Of a DNA stretch of 64,000 nucleotides, positions 50,962 to 61,256 are shown piece after piece. The notes below the pieces were generated by a model. The model was given only the letters and a program-made list of their open reading frames with translations. It did not search any database and was not told where the DNA came from. Each line of letters begins with the position of its first letter. Within the stretch, counting starts at the first letter, position 1. The position numbers and the translations under genes were made by a program. Location of the stretch: positions 62,001 to 126,000 of the forward strand of contig NZ_BJDS01000004.1 of assembly GCF_005405265.1 (NCBI RefSeq), in the 5' to 3' direction. The DNA is from Enterococcus songbeiensis. Its GTDB lineage: Bacteria > Bacillota > Bacilli > Lactobacillales > Enterococcaceae.

Positions 50962-51936
50962 ATGAAGATTACGCTTACAAAGCAATTTCAAGAATTTGTT
51001 AAAGGTATCGGCCTTTCCTTGGATGATATTTTGCAGAGAGCCGAAATTCCTAATCTTCTATGGAAAGAGGAAGTTGAACTCTCTCCAACAGATTATAGTA
51101 AATTTTTGTTTGAACTGGATAGTGAAATTACAGATGAGCAAATCTTGGCCTTCAGTGAAGTGAAAAATATCCAAACCTTTATGCCACCCATTTTTGTTGC
51201 TCTGTGTGCAAAAAATGCATTGGAGGGATTTCACCGATTTGCTCGGTATAAGCGACTGATTTGTCCTCTTGAGATCGATATACAGGAGGACGAAAAGACA
51301 ATAACTATTCATTTGAGCTTTGATCTCCCAAATTCGTCCATGCCCCGCTTTTCTCTCATTAATGAACAGCTTGTGTTGGTCAGTCTAATCCGCACCGGCA
51401 CCGGAAAAGATATAAAGCCATTGAAAGTAAAAAGTCCGTATCCATATAGTGAAGAGCTGACGGAATATTTGGGTATTACTCCTGAGATGTCTGCAACAAA
51501 TGCGGTCACCTTTCGATTGGATGAGGTTGTTCGGCCTTATATTACCCACAATAATGTTATGTGGGAATATTTGGAACCGGAATTAAAAAGGCGGCTTGCA
51601 GAACTTTCAGAGGAGAATATGTTTATCAATCTTGTAGAGAAGACGTTGTTTTCTGCTATTCCGAGTGACTGGTTTTCCCGAGAAGAAGTTGCAAAATCTT
51701 TGGGAGTCAGCGTTCGTACCATGCAGCGAAAATTAGGAGAACAGGGAACCACCTACGCGCAACTTGTCCAGAAGGTGCAAGAGCTTTTAGCCGTCAATTA
51801 TATTCATGTGGATGAACTTGCGACGGAAGAAATATCTTATTTGGTGGGCTATAAAGATCAAGCATCATTTTCTCGTGCGTTTAAGAAGTGGACGGGAAAG
51901 ACGGTTACGGAATATAAGGCGAGACTTTCTTCATAA
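50962..51936 (+). CDS. AraC family transcriptional regulator (arabinose-binding-domain type)
   Basis: A 324-residue regulator: an N-terminal ligand/dimerisation domain of the PF12625 type (about 10-190) and a C-terminal AraC DNA-binding domain (about 230-322) with two helix-turn-helix motifs, EEVAKSLGVSVRTMQRKLGEQGTTY and EEISYLVGYKDQASFSRAFKKWTGKTVTEY. Probably controls the SDR gene and itself. Such OruR/ToxT-like regulators are common in accessory regions. Confidence 0.88.
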   Translation: MKITLTKQFQEFVKGIGLSLDDILQRAEIPNLLWKEEVELSPTDYSKFLFELDSEITDEQILAFSEVKNIQTFMPPIFVALCAKNALEGFHRFARYKRLICPLEIDIQEDEKTITIHLSFDLPNSSMPRFSLINEQLVLVSLIRTGTGKDIKPLKVKSPYPYSEELTEYLGITPEMSATNAVTFRLDEVVRPYITHNNVMWEYLEPELKRRLAELSEENMFINLVEKTLFSAIPSDWFSREEVAKSLGVSVRTMQRKLGEQGTTYAQLVQKVQELLAVNYIHVDELATEEISYLVGYKDQASFSRAFKKWTGKTVTEYKARLSS

Positions 51937-52017
51937 CTAGTATGAAGAAAGTTCTGCTACACCTCTGTTTATCATATTGTGAGAATTACTTCAATACCAC
52001 TCTCGTTTGAAGATGAA

Positions 52018-52073
52018 GACAAAACATGGTGTAAGCTGTGAACTGATAGCGCTCACTAGATTTTGTCTTTTTT
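52018..52073 (+). terminator. Terminator after the AraC gene
   Basis: GACAAAA (52018-52024) pairs with TTTTGTC (52061-52067) with T-run; an inner GTGA/TCAC can also form. Confidence 0.6.
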
Positions 52074-52083
52074 AACACGAGAT

Positions 52084-52092
52084 TGATATAAT
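52084..52092 (+). promoter_or_regulatory. Extended -10 promoter of the RibD-C gene
   Basis: TGaTATAAT, 24 bases before the ATG, followed by AAAGGAG. Confidence 0.6.
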
Positions 52093-52116
52093 AACGAATC
52101 AAAGGAGAATTTTTTT

Positions 52117-52842
52117 ATGGAAAGAAGCAACGTAATTTGTCACATGGTAACATCGATAGATGGGAAAATCAGCGGAAATTTTGAAAAGGAACCGCTTGTT
52201 GAAACATCTGTGTTTCCCTATTATTATCAGGCACTCTTTGAATTTGGAACAGCAATGGCGACTGGTAGAGCGACAAATGAAGAAACGTTAAAAATAGTTG
52301 GCAGTGCCGAAATAGATTTTTCAAAGTATAGCGACACAGAAGTAGACTATGAGGACTATATCATCAAAGACCCTAATCAGCATTATTTTGTCAGTTTTGA
52401 CAGAAAAGGCAGATGCAACTGGGGAACAAGTCATTTCGAGCATTTAGGCAAGCGGCTTCTATTAGTAGAGGTCTTGACAAAGAAAGCAAAAAAAGAATAC
52501 CTTGCATATTTAAGAGAGGTCGGTATTCCTTATATTTTTGCTGGCGAAGAAGAGATGGATATTGAGTTAGCATTGAAGAAATTGAAATCTGAATTTGGTG
52601 TGGAAACGCTGGTATTGTGCGGTGGAGCTGTTATCAACGGAGCATTTTTCAAGGAAGATTTGATTGATGAAATATCTTTGACGGTTGCTCCTTATGTGGA
52701 AGGAAATAGAGATGAGAAATCCTTTGTAGAATTATGGGCTGATTATCACAATACGGCTTTTCCATTGAAGAAAGCAACACCAATTGATGGTGGGGGTGTC
52801 CATCTTCTGTTTGCTAGAGAGGGTATCAAAAAAGAGCAATGA
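52117..52842 (+). CDS. RibD C-terminal domain (dihydrofolate reductase-like) protein
   Basis: A 241-residue stand-alone reductase-fold protein. It has the signature MVTSIDGKISG at the start, TMATGRATNEET-type (AMATGRATNEET), and VLCGGAVINGAFFKEDLIDEISLTVAPY near the end, as in RibD C-terminal and YwjB-like proteins. Such proteins are predicted NADPH-dependent; the substrate is unknown and riboflavin synthesis is unlikely, since no rib genes are near. Third gene of the accessory block. Confidence 0.87.
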   Translation: MERSNVICHMVTSIDGKISGNFEKEPLVETSVFPYYYQALFEFGTAMATGRATNEETLKIVGSAEIDFSKYSDTEVDYEDYIIKDPNQHYFVSFDRKGRCNWGTSHFEHLGKRLLLVEVLTKKAKKEYLAYLREVGIPYIFAGEEEMDIELALKKLKSEFGVETLVLCGGAVINGAFFKEDLIDEISLTVAPYVEGNRDEKSFVELWADYHNTAFPLKKATPIDGGGVHLLFAREGIKKEQ

Positions 52843-53190
52843 AAAATTGGCGTAAACAGAAAATGTCTCAAGTGTATAGTTACATAAAAAATACTTTCGA
52901 AAAAGTAGTCCTGTAACAGGAAATTACTACGAATACAATAGAAGTAAATACCGTGTATTTTTTGTTCCACGTGGGAGTATCATCTTTCAACAACAATCTA
53001 AAAGCGATGGGAGACTGTGTGACTGAGTCTCTCATCGCTTTTGCAGTATAAAATTTTGTGACTGAAAAAGAAACATTTACTTGAAAAATGCGCCACTTGC
53101 TGATTGTTATTGAAAAATCAGCAACTTTCATTTACTGTCGTAGTATAGGCATTTTTTGATGGAGAGATAGGTAATTTTTTTGAAAGGTGT
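52843..53190. other. 348-base non-coding gap with two hairpins
   Basis: I see no gene. A strong inverted repeat AAAAGCGATGGGAGACT/AGTCTCTCATCGCTTTT (53000-53042) can stop transcripts from both sides. A second stem TTGCTGATT/AATCAGCAA lies at 53098-53124. The first ~140 bases are featureless. Confidence 0.6.
53000..53042. terminator. Bidirectional terminator
   Basis: A stem of about 17 pairs with one mismatch, around an eight-base loop, flanked by A and T runs. Confidence 0.85.
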
Positions 53191-54147
53191 TCACAACAAA
53201 TCTTTTTTTCTTAAATAATAAATCGTGATATAGCATAAAATTAAGGTAGCAATTGATATCAGAAAAAAGGCGTCCGCTCGAGAGGCAAAGGGCAATTTCA
53301 CGTTCATTCCGAAAAAGCCGCCGACAATTGTTGGAATTGTCAGGACAATCGTTAATGAAGTCAGGATTTTCATCACATTGTTTAAATTGTTTGAAACAAT
53401 CGCAGAAAAAATATCTGTCATCTGATTCACTAACTTCAAATGGATTTTTGCAGAAGTCGTCGATTGTTCTGTTTCCACCAAAATATCATGGAGATGGTTG
53501 CGGTACGCATGATTCTTTTTGAATTCGGGGGAATGGGCCAATTCTTTTAAGGTATTAAAATTCGCCTCGGTCGCTGCTTCAAATAAGACCAAGCTTTTTT
53601 GAATATCCATGATTTGATACAGATGTTTATTTTGGGTGGAGACTTGGATTTGACCTTCTAGTTTTTCCACCTGTCCTTTAATTGCCCGCAAATGATCATT
53701 GTAGGTTAAGACTAAATGCCACAAAATCTCTAGTGTTAAATTGACCCGATCACTCATGTCATTGTTGGGTAAAGGTTGTTGGATCAGTTTGCTGAAAAAT
53801 GTTGGGTGGTAATTTGATACGCTGATCAATTTTTTGTCTGGCGTAATGATTAACGAAAGGGGGAAGGTCTCAAATTGCAAATACCCGCTGGGACTTGTCG
53901 AAACATAGGGAAATTGCAGCAACAAAAGAACCGGTCGCAAAAAAGTTTCCTGCTCCAAGCCTTCTGCACGGGAGTTCTCGGCATCATCCAAAATGGCGGT
54001 CAAGTAATCACTTGGTAGTTGAAATTTTTTCGATATTTCACTGATTTCCTCAATCTCCGGTTTTTCGATATGCAACCATAAGGCATCCTCTTTTTTGTCT
54101 CCACAGAGCACCAGCTTTTTATCTGTGATCGTATAGTATTGAATCAT
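53191..54147 (-). CDS. CorA-family divalent-cation (magnesium) transporter
   Basis: A 318-residue protein with a large cytoplasmic N-domain and two C-terminal membrane helices (about 257-278, 290-310). The pore signature GMN appears as FFGMNVKLPF. The sequence is closer to the CorA-like variants of lactic acid bacteria than to canonical CorA. It forms a pentameric Mg2+/Co2+ channel in characterised members. It is transcribed leftward as a single gene; divergent from the dcw cluster. Confidence 0.92.
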   Translation of the reverse strand: MIQYYTITDKKLVLCGDKKEDALWLHIEKPEIEEISEISKKFQLPSDYLTAILDDAENSRAEGLEQETFLRPVLLLLQFPYVSTSPSGYLQFETFPLSLIITPDKKLISVSNYHPTFFSKLIQQPLPNNDMSDRVNLTLEILWHLVLTYNDHLRAIKGQVEKLEGQIQVSTQNKHLYQIMDIQKSLVLFEAATEANFNTLKELAHSPEFKKNHAYRNHLHDILVETEQSTTSAKIHLKLVNQMTDIFSAIVSNNLNNVMKILTSLTIVLTIPTIVGGFFGMNVKLPFASRADAFFLISIATLILCYITIYYLRKKDLL

Positions 54148-54321
54148 CTGCTCACATCCTTGTTACTACTATTATAAGGGAAAAGAGTAAGGATTTCTCG
54201 GATAAGCCTCTGATTTTTTTAGAAAAGGCTGCATATCTGAATAAACTTTTAAACGAACTGAAACATCTATGTAAAGAAAATGAAGTATAGTTACTCTAGT
54301 TAAAAAGAAAGGAACTGCATT

Positions 54322-54690
54322 ATGCAAAGTTTTACGCCAGTTTTAGTGTTTTGGTATCTATTTCCGATTATCGTGCTGTTCGCAGCCAATTTTTTAGTCA
54401 CCACTTTTTCGTTACAAAAGCGGTTAAAAATCAAAGCACCTGATATTAGTGTGCCTTTTTTGTGGTTGGGCTTGCATCAATTATCACAAAATACCTTTGA
54501 AACTTCCTTTTTACCGTATTTTTTCATTTCGATTTTATTTACGGGAATTATCGTGGCGGTTTTTCAAGCGTATTACTATGGTGAGATTTTATATGCCCGC
54601 TATGGGAAAATGTTTTGGCGCTTAGTATTTCTGCTTTCGATTATCGTATATGTTGTTTTGATCGTCCTGAATCTGCTGCATTATTTATAA
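54322..54690 (+). CDS. DUF3397 family membrane protein
   Basis: A 122-residue protein with four hydrophobic segments (about 5-28, 46-64, 68-88, 97-120). DUF3397 proteins often sit directly ahead of mraZ in Lactobacillales, as here. Function unknown, though the position suggests a link with division or wall synthesis. A TATAGT at about 54286 and AAAGGA ribosome site precede it. Confidence 0.85.
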   Translation: MQSFTPVLVFWYLFPIIVLFAANFLVTTFSLQKRLKIKAPDISVPFLWLGLHQLSQNTFETSFLPYFFISILFTGIIVAVFQAYYYGEILYARYGKMFWRLVFLLSIIVYVVLIVLNLLHYL

Positions 54691-54786
54691 AAAGACTTTT
54701 AAAGAACGCGACAAAAGGGCTCCAATCTTTTCAAAATCTTTGGTAAAAAATAGTCAAAAAACTTCTCATGACATTTCATAGAAAAG

Positions 54787-54810
54787 GTGGTGGAATGTGG
54801 GGGATTGTGG
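54787..54810 (+). promoter_or_regulatory. MraZ operator: three GTGG repeats at 10-base spacing
   Basis: GTGGTGGAAT, GTGGGGGATT and GTGGTAGACT follow each other with exact 10-base phasing (GTGG at 54787, 54797, 54807), 42-65 bases before the mraZ start. MraZ binds directly repeated GTGG-type boxes on one helix face in other bacteria, so this is a likely autoregulatory site. Confidence 0.75.
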
Positions 54811-54851
54811 TAGACTATGAATATCAGGTGGAGATTGGGGGATATTTGTCG

Positions 54852-55283
54852 ATGTTTATGGGAGAATTCCAACATACGATCGATGCAAAAGGCCGACTAA
54901 TCGTACCATCCAAACTACGTGAAAAACTTGGCGAAAAGTTTGTGGTGACACGAGGATTAGACGGTTGTTTATTTGGTTACCCTTTACCTGAATGGAACAA
55001 TTTAGAAAAAAAATTAAATGAAATGCCCCTAGCAAAAAAAGATGCCCGTACCTTTGTCCGTTTCTTTTATTCTGCAGCGACAGAATGTGAAATTGATAAA
55101 CAAGGTCGGATTAATATCCCGGCGACATTAAGAAAGCATGCAGATTTGACAAAGAATTGCGTGATTACCGGTGTAGCAAATCGAATTGAAATTTGGGATG
55201 AACAACGCTGGAATGAATTCTCGATTGAAGCAGAGGAAAACTTTGATGAAATCGCTGAAACAATGATTGATTTTGGGCTATAG
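54852..55283 (+). CDS. mraZ: Transcriptional regulator MraZ
   Basis: A DNA-binding regulator of the dcw cluster. The start is ATG 54852 ([20 protein letters not shown]), matching homologues; the open frame back to 54768 crosses the GTGG operator and is not coding. 143 residues with two SpoVT/AbrB-like repeats, [15 protein letters not shown] and [18 protein letters not shown]. Followed by rsmH after 21 bases. Confidence 0.95.
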   Translation: MFMGEFQHTIDAKGRLIVPSKLREKLGEKFVVTRGLDGCLFGYPLPEWNNLEKKLNEMPLAKKDARTFVRFFYSAATECEIDKQGRINIPATLRKHADLTKNCVITGVANRIEIWDEQRWNEFSIEAEENFDEIAETMIDFGL

Positions 55284-55304
55284 GCTATAGGAAGAGGCAA
55301 ACAA

Positions 55305-56267
55305 ATGACTGCAGAATTTCAACATTATACGGTAATGCTAAAAGAAACTGTCGATGGATTAGCAATTCATCCTGATGGTGTATATGTTGACTGCACATTA
55401 GGCGGCGCAGGTCATAGTGAATATCTGTTGAGCCAATTAGGAGCAAAAGGACATCTCTATGCTTTCGATCAAGATCAAAAAGCAATCGACCATGCGAAAC
55501 AACGCTTGGCACCTTATGTTGAAAAGGGACAAGTGACCTTTATCAAAAGTAATTTTCGCTTTTTACAAGACGAACTTGCCCAGTTGGGTGTCCGTCAAGT
55601 GGATGGTGTTTTGTACGACTTAGGAGTTTCTTCGCCTCAATTGGACGAAGCCGAACGAGGATTTAGTTACCATCAAGATGCACCATTAGATATGCGTATG
55701 GATCAGAGTGCGGATTTTTCTGCCTATGATGTCATCAACGGCTATGATTTTCATGAATTAGTAAAAATTTTCTATCGTTACGGCGAGGAAAAATTTTCAA
55801 AACAAGTTGCTCGGGAAATTGAACGGGTTCGCAAAAACAAACCGATCGAAACCACCGGTGAATTAGTTGAAGTAATCAAGGCAGCCATTCCGGCACCGGC
55901 AAGAAGAAAAGGCGGACATCCGGCAAAACGGATTTTCCAGGCTGTTCGAATTGCAGTGAATGATGAATTGGGTGCCATTGAGGAATCACTGGAACAGGCC
56001 ATTGCATTACTGAAAAAAAATGGCAGAGTCAGCGTGATTACCTTCCATTCATTAGAGGATCGAATCGTAAAGACAATGTTTAAAGAATACAGCAGTCCAC
56101 AGGATCTTCCACCGGGATTACCGGTCGTTCCTGATGAATACCAACCAGAACTAAAACTGATTACGAGAAAACCACTGGTTGCCTCGGAAGCAGAGCTGGC
56201 TGAAAACAATCGTTCAAGAAGCGCAAAATTGCGTATTGCAGAGAAAGCGAGAAGGAAGGAGAGTTAA
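55305..56267 (+). CDS. rsmH: 16S rRNA N4-methylcytidine methyltransferase RsmH (MraW)
   Basis: Methylates C1402 of 16S rRNA, the same nucleotide as RsmI encoded at the other end of the window. 320 residues with [13 protein letters not shown], the SAM motif [33 protein letters not shown], and [21 protein letters not shown] 55305 follows AGGAAGAGG. Confidence 0.96.
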   Translation: MTAEFQHYTVMLKETVDGLAIHPDGVYVDCTLGGAGHSEYLLSQLGAKGHLYAFDQDQKAIDHAKQRLAPYVEKGQVTFIKSNFRFLQDELAQLGVRQVDGVLYDLGVSSPQLDEAERGFSYHQDAPLDMRMDQSADFSAYDVINGYDFHELVKIFYRYGEEKFSKQVAREIERVRKNKPIETTGELVEVIKAAIPAPARRKGGHPAKRIFQAVRIAVNDELGAIEESLEQAIALLKKNGRVSVITFHSLEDRIVKTMFKEYSSPQDLPPGLPVVPDEYQPELKLITRKPLVASEAELAENNRSRSAKLRIAEKARRKES

Positions 56268-56268
56268 G

Positions 56269-56673
56269 ATGGCGGAATTGAAAGCCCACGATTATGGTTA
56301 TACCGAACCACTCATCGAACAACCACAACCAAACAAATCCGCTCAAACACCTCCTGAACGGCCAGAGATTATTGAAGTTCCTCATTCTCCAGCCCGCAGA
56401 TTAAAACGGATCAGCAAACTTGAAAAATTGATAGGTGCCATCCTTTTTGCCGCAATTATTGGTCTAGCAGTTCTTACTATTTATGTGCGCACGGATATCA
56501 GTCAACTTGAGCATGATGTTTCGTTAATCCAAGCGGAAACGACACAACAAAATGAGGAAACGACACGTCTGGAACAAGAAAAAAGTGAGCTTTCCAAAAC
56601 GGAACGCATCAAAAAGGTTGCCGAAAAACAAGGCTTGACGATCAATGATGATAACTTAAGGAAAGTGAAGTAA
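56269..56673 (+). CDS. ftsL: Cell division protein FtsL
   Basis: A bitopic division protein that works with DivIB and DivIC. 134 residues from ATG 56269, after AAGGAGAG and overlapping no other gene: a cytoplasmic N-terminus (1-~50), a helix (about 54-75, IGAILFAAIIGLAVLTIYV), and an extracellular leucine/Gln-rich coiled coil (about 80-120). The order rsmH-ftsL-pbp-mraY supports the call more than sequence identity, which is always low. Confidence 0.9.
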   Translation: MAELKAHDYGYTEPLIEQPQPNKSAQTPPERPEIIEVPHSPARRLKRISKLEKLIGAILFAAIIGLAVLTIYVRTDISQLEHDVSLIQAETTQQNEETTRLEQEKSELSKTERIKKVAEKQGLTINDDNLRKVK

Positions 56674-58878
56674 ATGAGCTTTAAACGAATCAAACGATAC
56701 ATTAAAAATAAAAATTTAAATCCGATGAACAATCGCAAAAAAGTAGGTATTATTTTATTTGCTACGAGTATTGGGTTGTTCTTTTTATTTGCCGCTCGAC
56801 TGACTTATTTAGTGGTCGTTGGTCAAGTCGCTGGTACCTCACTAAAAGAAAAAACAGAAGCCCTGTACCAAGGGTCTAGTGTAGTAAAAGCTCGTCGTGG
56901 AACGATTTATGATCGGAATGGGATTGCGATTGCGGAAGATGCGACTTCCTATTCTGTCAAAGCGATTCTATCCACCAAATATATGACCGGCTCTAAAAAG
57001 TTATATGCCGAAGAAAAGAACTTTGATAAACTGGCTGAGATCCTCCATGACAAATTGGGGATGGAAAAGAAATACGCCCTGTCACAATTGGAAAACGGTC
57101 TAAAAGATGAACGGTACCAAGTGGAATTTGGAAAAAATGGTAAAGGAATCACGTTAGCGAAAAAAGAAGAAATCGAAAAAACGCTGGAAGAACAAGAATT
57201 GACCGGGCTGTATTTCGATGACCATCCTGCACGTATTTATCCTAACGGTGTTTTCTCTTCTCACTTTATTGGTATCGCTGAGTCAAAAGTCGATAAAAAC
57301 GGTATAGACAAAGGTTTAGAAGGAATTTTAGGTCTGGAAGCTTCCTACAATGATGTGTTGAGTGGAACAGATGGAAAGGTTGTTTATCAGAAGGACAACT
57401 ATCAAAACCCTTTGGCAGGAACCGTTGCAGAAGAAGTTAAGGCAAAAGATGGGCAAGATATCTATACAACGATTGATAGTCGTCTGCAGACCTATATGGA
57501 AACGTTAATGGATGCGTCAAATAAAAAATACAAACCAGAAAATATGACTGCAATGTTGATGGAGGCCAAGACTGGCGAAATTTTAGCCATGGCACAACGG
57601 CCAACCTTTAATCCAGAAACGGAAACGGAATTTAAAGACGGCGAATTTGAATGGCGCAATTTATTGGTACAGGATCGGTATGAACCAGGTTCAACCATGA
57701 AAGTCATGACGACTGCTGCGGCATTGGATGATGGAGTATTCAATGAGAATGAAACCTTCGTCTCTGGGAAAATCAAGGTAGCTGACGCAACCATCAATGA
57801 CCATGACCAAGGGGCAAAAGGTGTCCTAACCATGCGCCAAGCGCTCTCGTGGTCAAGTAATGTTGGCATGGTCAAACTGGAACAAAAATTGGGAACCCGT
57901 TGGCAACGTTACCTGCAACAGTTTGGTTTCGGGAAAAGTACTTACTCTGGATTGCCGGATGAAAATGTAGGAATATTGCCTACTTCAAATGTAGTGGACC
58001 AAGCAATGAGTTCCTTTGGTCAGGCCATTGGGGTAACGAATTTTCAAATGATGCAGGCCTTTTCTGCAATCGCTAATGACGGAAAAATGTTGAAACCACA
58101 ATATATCAGTAAAATCGTTGACCCTGCTACCGGCAAAGAACGGGTAACTCAACCAGAAGTACTTGGACAACCTGTTTCCGCAGAATCTGCTTCTAAAGTG
58201 CGGGAGTATATGCGAGATGTTGTTGAAAGTGAGAACTACGGAAGTGCCTATGGGCATTATGAGGTTCCTGGATACAATATTTCCGCTAAAACCGGAACTG
58301 CCCAAGTGGTCGCTGAAGATGGTGGGTATTTGGAAGGGGAAACTTCCTATCTCTACTCAATCGTGGAGATGATTCCTTCCGAGGAACCAGAGTATATTTT
58401 ATATATGACAATGAAAGTACCGGAAACTTGGGAACAAGATGCATTGGCAAGTATTGGTAATCCGTTACTAAAACGGGCAATGGACTTTAAAGAAACGGAA
58501 GAAAGTCAGCCAGACAAAGAAAACTCTGAAACAATCACCGTTGCTGATTATCGCAATCTTGCTGTTGATACAGCTGCAAATGATGCGACAAAGAGTGGAC
58601 TGAATCCTATCGTTATCGGAAACGGTGAAAAAGTAAAAGAACAATCGACACCAAGTGGTTCTGAGTTGATGAGTTCAGAGCGGCTGTTGCTAAAAACGAC
58701 GGGTGATGAATTCACTATGCCGGATACCAGCGGATGGTCCAAAGCCGATTTGCTGAAACTAGGAGAATTACTGGATATTACTGTGAATTTTGACGGGGAA
58801 GGCTATTGTGTAGAACAAAGTGTTGCCCCTTATGAAAAAATCAACGAAGAAGTCACCTTTACCCTACAGAATAATTGA
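56674..58878 (+). CDS. pbpC: Class B penicillin-binding protein (Pbp2X/FtsI type) with two PASTA domains
   Basis: The septal transpeptidase. 734 residues: a membrane anchor (about 22-44), a dimerisation domain starting RRGTIYDRNGIAIAED, and the transpeptidase domain with S340-T-M-K343, S394-S-N396 and K539-T-G-T. Two PASTA domains follow (about 612-670 and 675-734). Begins at the base after the ftsL stop, with GGAAAG in the ftsL tail. In enterococci this dcw-linked PBP is named PbpC; it is not the low-affinity Pbp5. Confidence 0.94.
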   Translation: MSFKRIKRYIKNKNLNPMNNRKKVGIILFATSIGLFFLFAARLTYLVVVGQVAGTSLKEKTEALYQGSSVVKARRGTIYDRNGIAIAEDATSYSVKAILSTKYMTGSKKLYAEEKNFDKLAEILHDKLGMEKKYALSQLENGLKDERYQVEFGKNGKGITLAKKEEIEKTLEEQELTGLYFDDHPARIYPNGVFSSHFIGIAESKVDKNGIDKGLEGILGLEASYNDVLSGTDGKVVYQKDNYQNPLAGTVAEEVKAKDGQDIYTTIDSRLQTYMETLMDASNKKYKPENMTAMLMEAKTGEILAMAQRPTFNPETETEFKDGEFEWRNLLVQDRYEPGSTMKVMTTAAALDDGVFNENETFVSGKIKVADATINDHDQGAKGVLTMRQALSWSSNVGMVKLEQKLGTRWQRYLQQFGFGKSTYSGLPDENVGILPTSNVVDQAMSSFGQAIGVTNFQMMQAFSAIANDGKMLKPQYISKIVDPATGKERVTQPEVLGQPVSAESASKVREYMRDVVESENYGSAYGHYEVPGYNISAKTGTAQVVAEDGGYLEGETSYLYSIVEMIPSEEPEYILYMTMKVPETWEQDALASIGNPLLKRAMDFKETEESQPDKENSETITVADYRNLAVDTAANDATKSGLNPIVIGNGEKVKEQSTPSGSELMSSERLLLKTTGDEFTMPDTSGWSKADLLKLGELLDITVNFDGEGYCVEQSVAPYEKINEEVTFTLQNN

Positions 58879-58895
58879 TTTGAGGAGAGAAGAAA

Positions 58896-59858
58896 ATGGA
58901 ATGGACGAAAATGATATTGCCAATCGTGAGTAGTTTTGCAATGACGTTTGCGATAATGCCTTTATTTATCGGTTACTTCAGAGTAAAACAATTTGGACAA
59001 GAAATCAGAACGGAAGGCCCAAAATGGCATAATGTCAAAGCGGGAACCCCAACGATGGGTGGTGTCGTTTTCCTTATCAGTAGTATTCTTACGGGACTTT
59101 GGGTAGGAGCGTGGCAAAAGGAATTGACACCTGCACTGTCTATTCTGTTATTTATCCTATTCCTTTATGGATTGCTGGGTTTTTTAGATGACTTCATCAA
59201 AATTTTTATGAAACGAAATATGGGATTGACCTCCTTACAAAAATTGATTGGTCAAATTGTTGGTGCAGTCGTTTTTTATGGTGTATACCTGATGGATGGT
59301 AATGGAAATACCTTAAATCTTTTTGGTTATGATTTGAATCTTTCGTTGATTTATGGCATTTTCGTGATTTTTTGGCTAGTTGGTTTTTCTAACGCCGTCA
59401 ATTTGACCGATGGCATCGATGGGTTAGTTTCGATTCTCGGCATTATTTCCTTTGCTACTTATGGCATCATTGCTTGGAAACAGAAACAGTTTGATGTATT
59501 GATCATTTGTTTAAGCGTCATCGGCGGTTTGCTGGGCTTTTTTCCTTACAACCATAAACCGGCAAAAATCTTTATGGGAGATGTGGGCTCATTAGCCTTA
59601 GGGGGATTATTAGCAGCAATCTCGATTCTTCTTCATCAAGAATGGACACTATTACTTATAGGACTTGTTTACGTTTGTGAAACTGCAAGTGTGATGTTAC
59701 AAGTAACATCATTTAAATTAACGGGAAAACGAATTTTTAAGATGTCACCCATTCATCATCATTTTGAAATGAGCGGGTGGTCTGAATGGCGGATCGATAT
59801 TACCTTCTGGTTGATTGCGTTAGTTTGTTCGATTGTTACTTTAGTGATTGTGTTGTAG
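58896..59858 (+). CDS. mraY: Phospho-N-acetylmuramoyl-pentapeptide transferase
   Basis: Makes lipid I at the membrane. 320 residues, ten helices; conserved [32 protein letters not shown] (Asp pair), [12 protein letters not shown], and the His motif [25 protein letters not shown] precedes the ATG. murD follows directly. Confidence 0.97.
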   Translation: MEWTKMILPIVSSFAMTFAIMPLFIGYFRVKQFGQEIRTEGPKWHNVKAGTPTMGGVVFLISSILTGLWVGAWQKELTPALSILLFILFLYGLLGFLDDFIKIFMKRNMGLTSLQKLIGQIVGAVVFYGVYLMDGNGNTLNLFGYDLNLSLIYGIFVIFWLVGFSNAVNLTDGIDGLVSILGIISFATYGIIAWKQKQFDVLIICLSVIGGLLGFFPYNHKPAKIFMGDVGSLALGGLLAAISILLHQEWTLLLIGLVYVCETASVMLQVTSFKLTGKRIFKMSPIHHHFEMSGWSEWRIDITFWLIALVCSIVTLVIVL

Positions 59859-59870
59859 GAGATGGAGAAA

Positions 59871-61256
59871 ATGAAAAAAATAACAATGTATAAAAATAAA
59901 AAAGTTCTTGTGCTAGGATTAGCAAAGAGTGGATTCAGTGCGGCCAAATTGTTACATGAATTGGGCGCACTTGTCACCGTTAATGACGGAAAGCCCTTTG
60001 ATGAAAATCCCGAAGCACAGGATCTTTTGGCTTTAGGAATCAAAGTCATCACTGGTCAGCATCCAATTGAATTGTTGGATGAGGATTTCTCCTTGATGGT
60101 TAAAAATCCCGGTATTCCTTATTCACATCCTTTAATCAAAAAAGCGTTAGAAAAAGGAATGCCAATCATCACAGAAGTGGAATTGGCCTATCAAATTGCT
60201 GACTGCCCAATTATCGGAATCACCGGAACAAATGGGAAAACGACGACAACTACTATGATTGAGCGAACGTTGAATGCCGGACTGACTTCTGGCGTTGCAC
60301 GTTTGTCAGGAAATATCGGATTTCCTGCGAGCTCCGTTGCAGAAAAAGCACAACAAGAAGATGTACTAGTAATGGAGCTTTCGAGTTTTCAACTAATGGG
60401 AATTCAAACCTTTCACCCTAAAGTAGCCGTAATTACTAATCTTTATGAAGCACACTTGGATTACCACGGCAGCCGCAGTGAGTATGTGAAAGCAAAATGG
60501 CACATTCAACAAAATATGACGGCGGATGATTTTCTTGTTTTGAATTGGAATCAAGAAGAATTACAAAAGTTAAGCCATCAAACAAAAGCAACCATTGTTC
60601 CTTTTTCAACAGTAGAAAAAGTCGAAGGTGCTTATTTACAAGAGGGTATCTTATATTTCAAAGGAGAACCGATTATTGAAGCTGACAGACTGGGTGTACC
60701 AGGAAAACACAATATTGAAAATGCACTTGCAGCAATTGCCGTAGCCAAAATATGGGGAATTTCTGCCGAAAAGATTCGAATGGCCTTGCAACAATTTACC
60801 GGTGTTCCTCATCGGACGCAGTTTGTTGATGTGATTGAAAAAAGACAATTTTTTAATGATTCGAAAGCGACGAATATTCTGGCAACTGAAATGGCACTTG
60901 GCGGTTTTGAACATTCAAAACTCATTTTATTAGCCGGGGGATTGGATCGAGGCAATTCTTTTGATAAACTCGTACCTTCATTAACTGGAATCAAAGCTAT
61001 CATAGTTTTTGGCGAAACACAGCATAAATTGGCTGAAGCAGCAGAAAAAGCCAAAATTCCAGAGATAATCTTTACAGAAAATGCTGAGACTGCGGTTCCT
61101 TTGGCTTATGAAATTAGCCAACCGGGTGATACGATCTTGCTATCTCCGGCAAATGCCAGTTGGGATCAATACCCTAATTTTGAAGTTCGCGGGGATCGAT
61201 TTATTGCAGCAATCGAAGCGCTGAAAATACAAATAGAAATGAGCGAAAACGAGTGA
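59871..61256 (+). CDS. murD: UDP-N-acetylmuramoyl-L-alanine--D-glutamate ligase
   Basis: Adds D-Glu to the wall precursor. The start is ATG 59871 ([20 protein letters not shown]), since AGGAG abuts the upstream ATG 59862. 461 residues with the ATP site [21 protein letters not shown], and the C-terminal ligase domain ([32 protein letters not shown]). Its stop overlaps the murG start. Confidence 0.96.
   Translation: MKKITMYKNKKVLVLGLAKSGFSAAKLLHELGALVTVNDGKPFDENPEAQDLLALGIKVITGQHPIELLDEDFSLMVKNPGIPYSHPLIKKALEKGMPIITEVELAYQIADCPIIGITGTNGKTTTTTMIERTLNAGLTSGVARLSGNIGFPASSVAEKAQQEDVLVMELSSFQLMGIQTFHPKVAVITNLYEAHLDYHGSRSEYVKAKWHIQQNMTADDFLVLNWNQEELQKLSHQTKATIVPFSTVEKVEGAYLQEGILYFKGEPIIEADRLGVPGKHNIENALAAIAVAKIWGISAEKIRMALQQFTGVPHRTQFVDVIEKRQFFNDSKATNILATEMALGGFEHSKLILLAGGLDRGNSFDKLVPSLTGIKAIIVFGETQHKLAEAAEKAKIPEIIFTENAETAVPLAYEISQPGDTILLSPANASWDQYPNFEVRGDRFIAAIEALKIQIEMSENE

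Noticed and set aside
54768-54851. 28-residue N-terminal extension of mraZ
   Set aside because: It is the GTGG operator region; homologues start at MFMGE.
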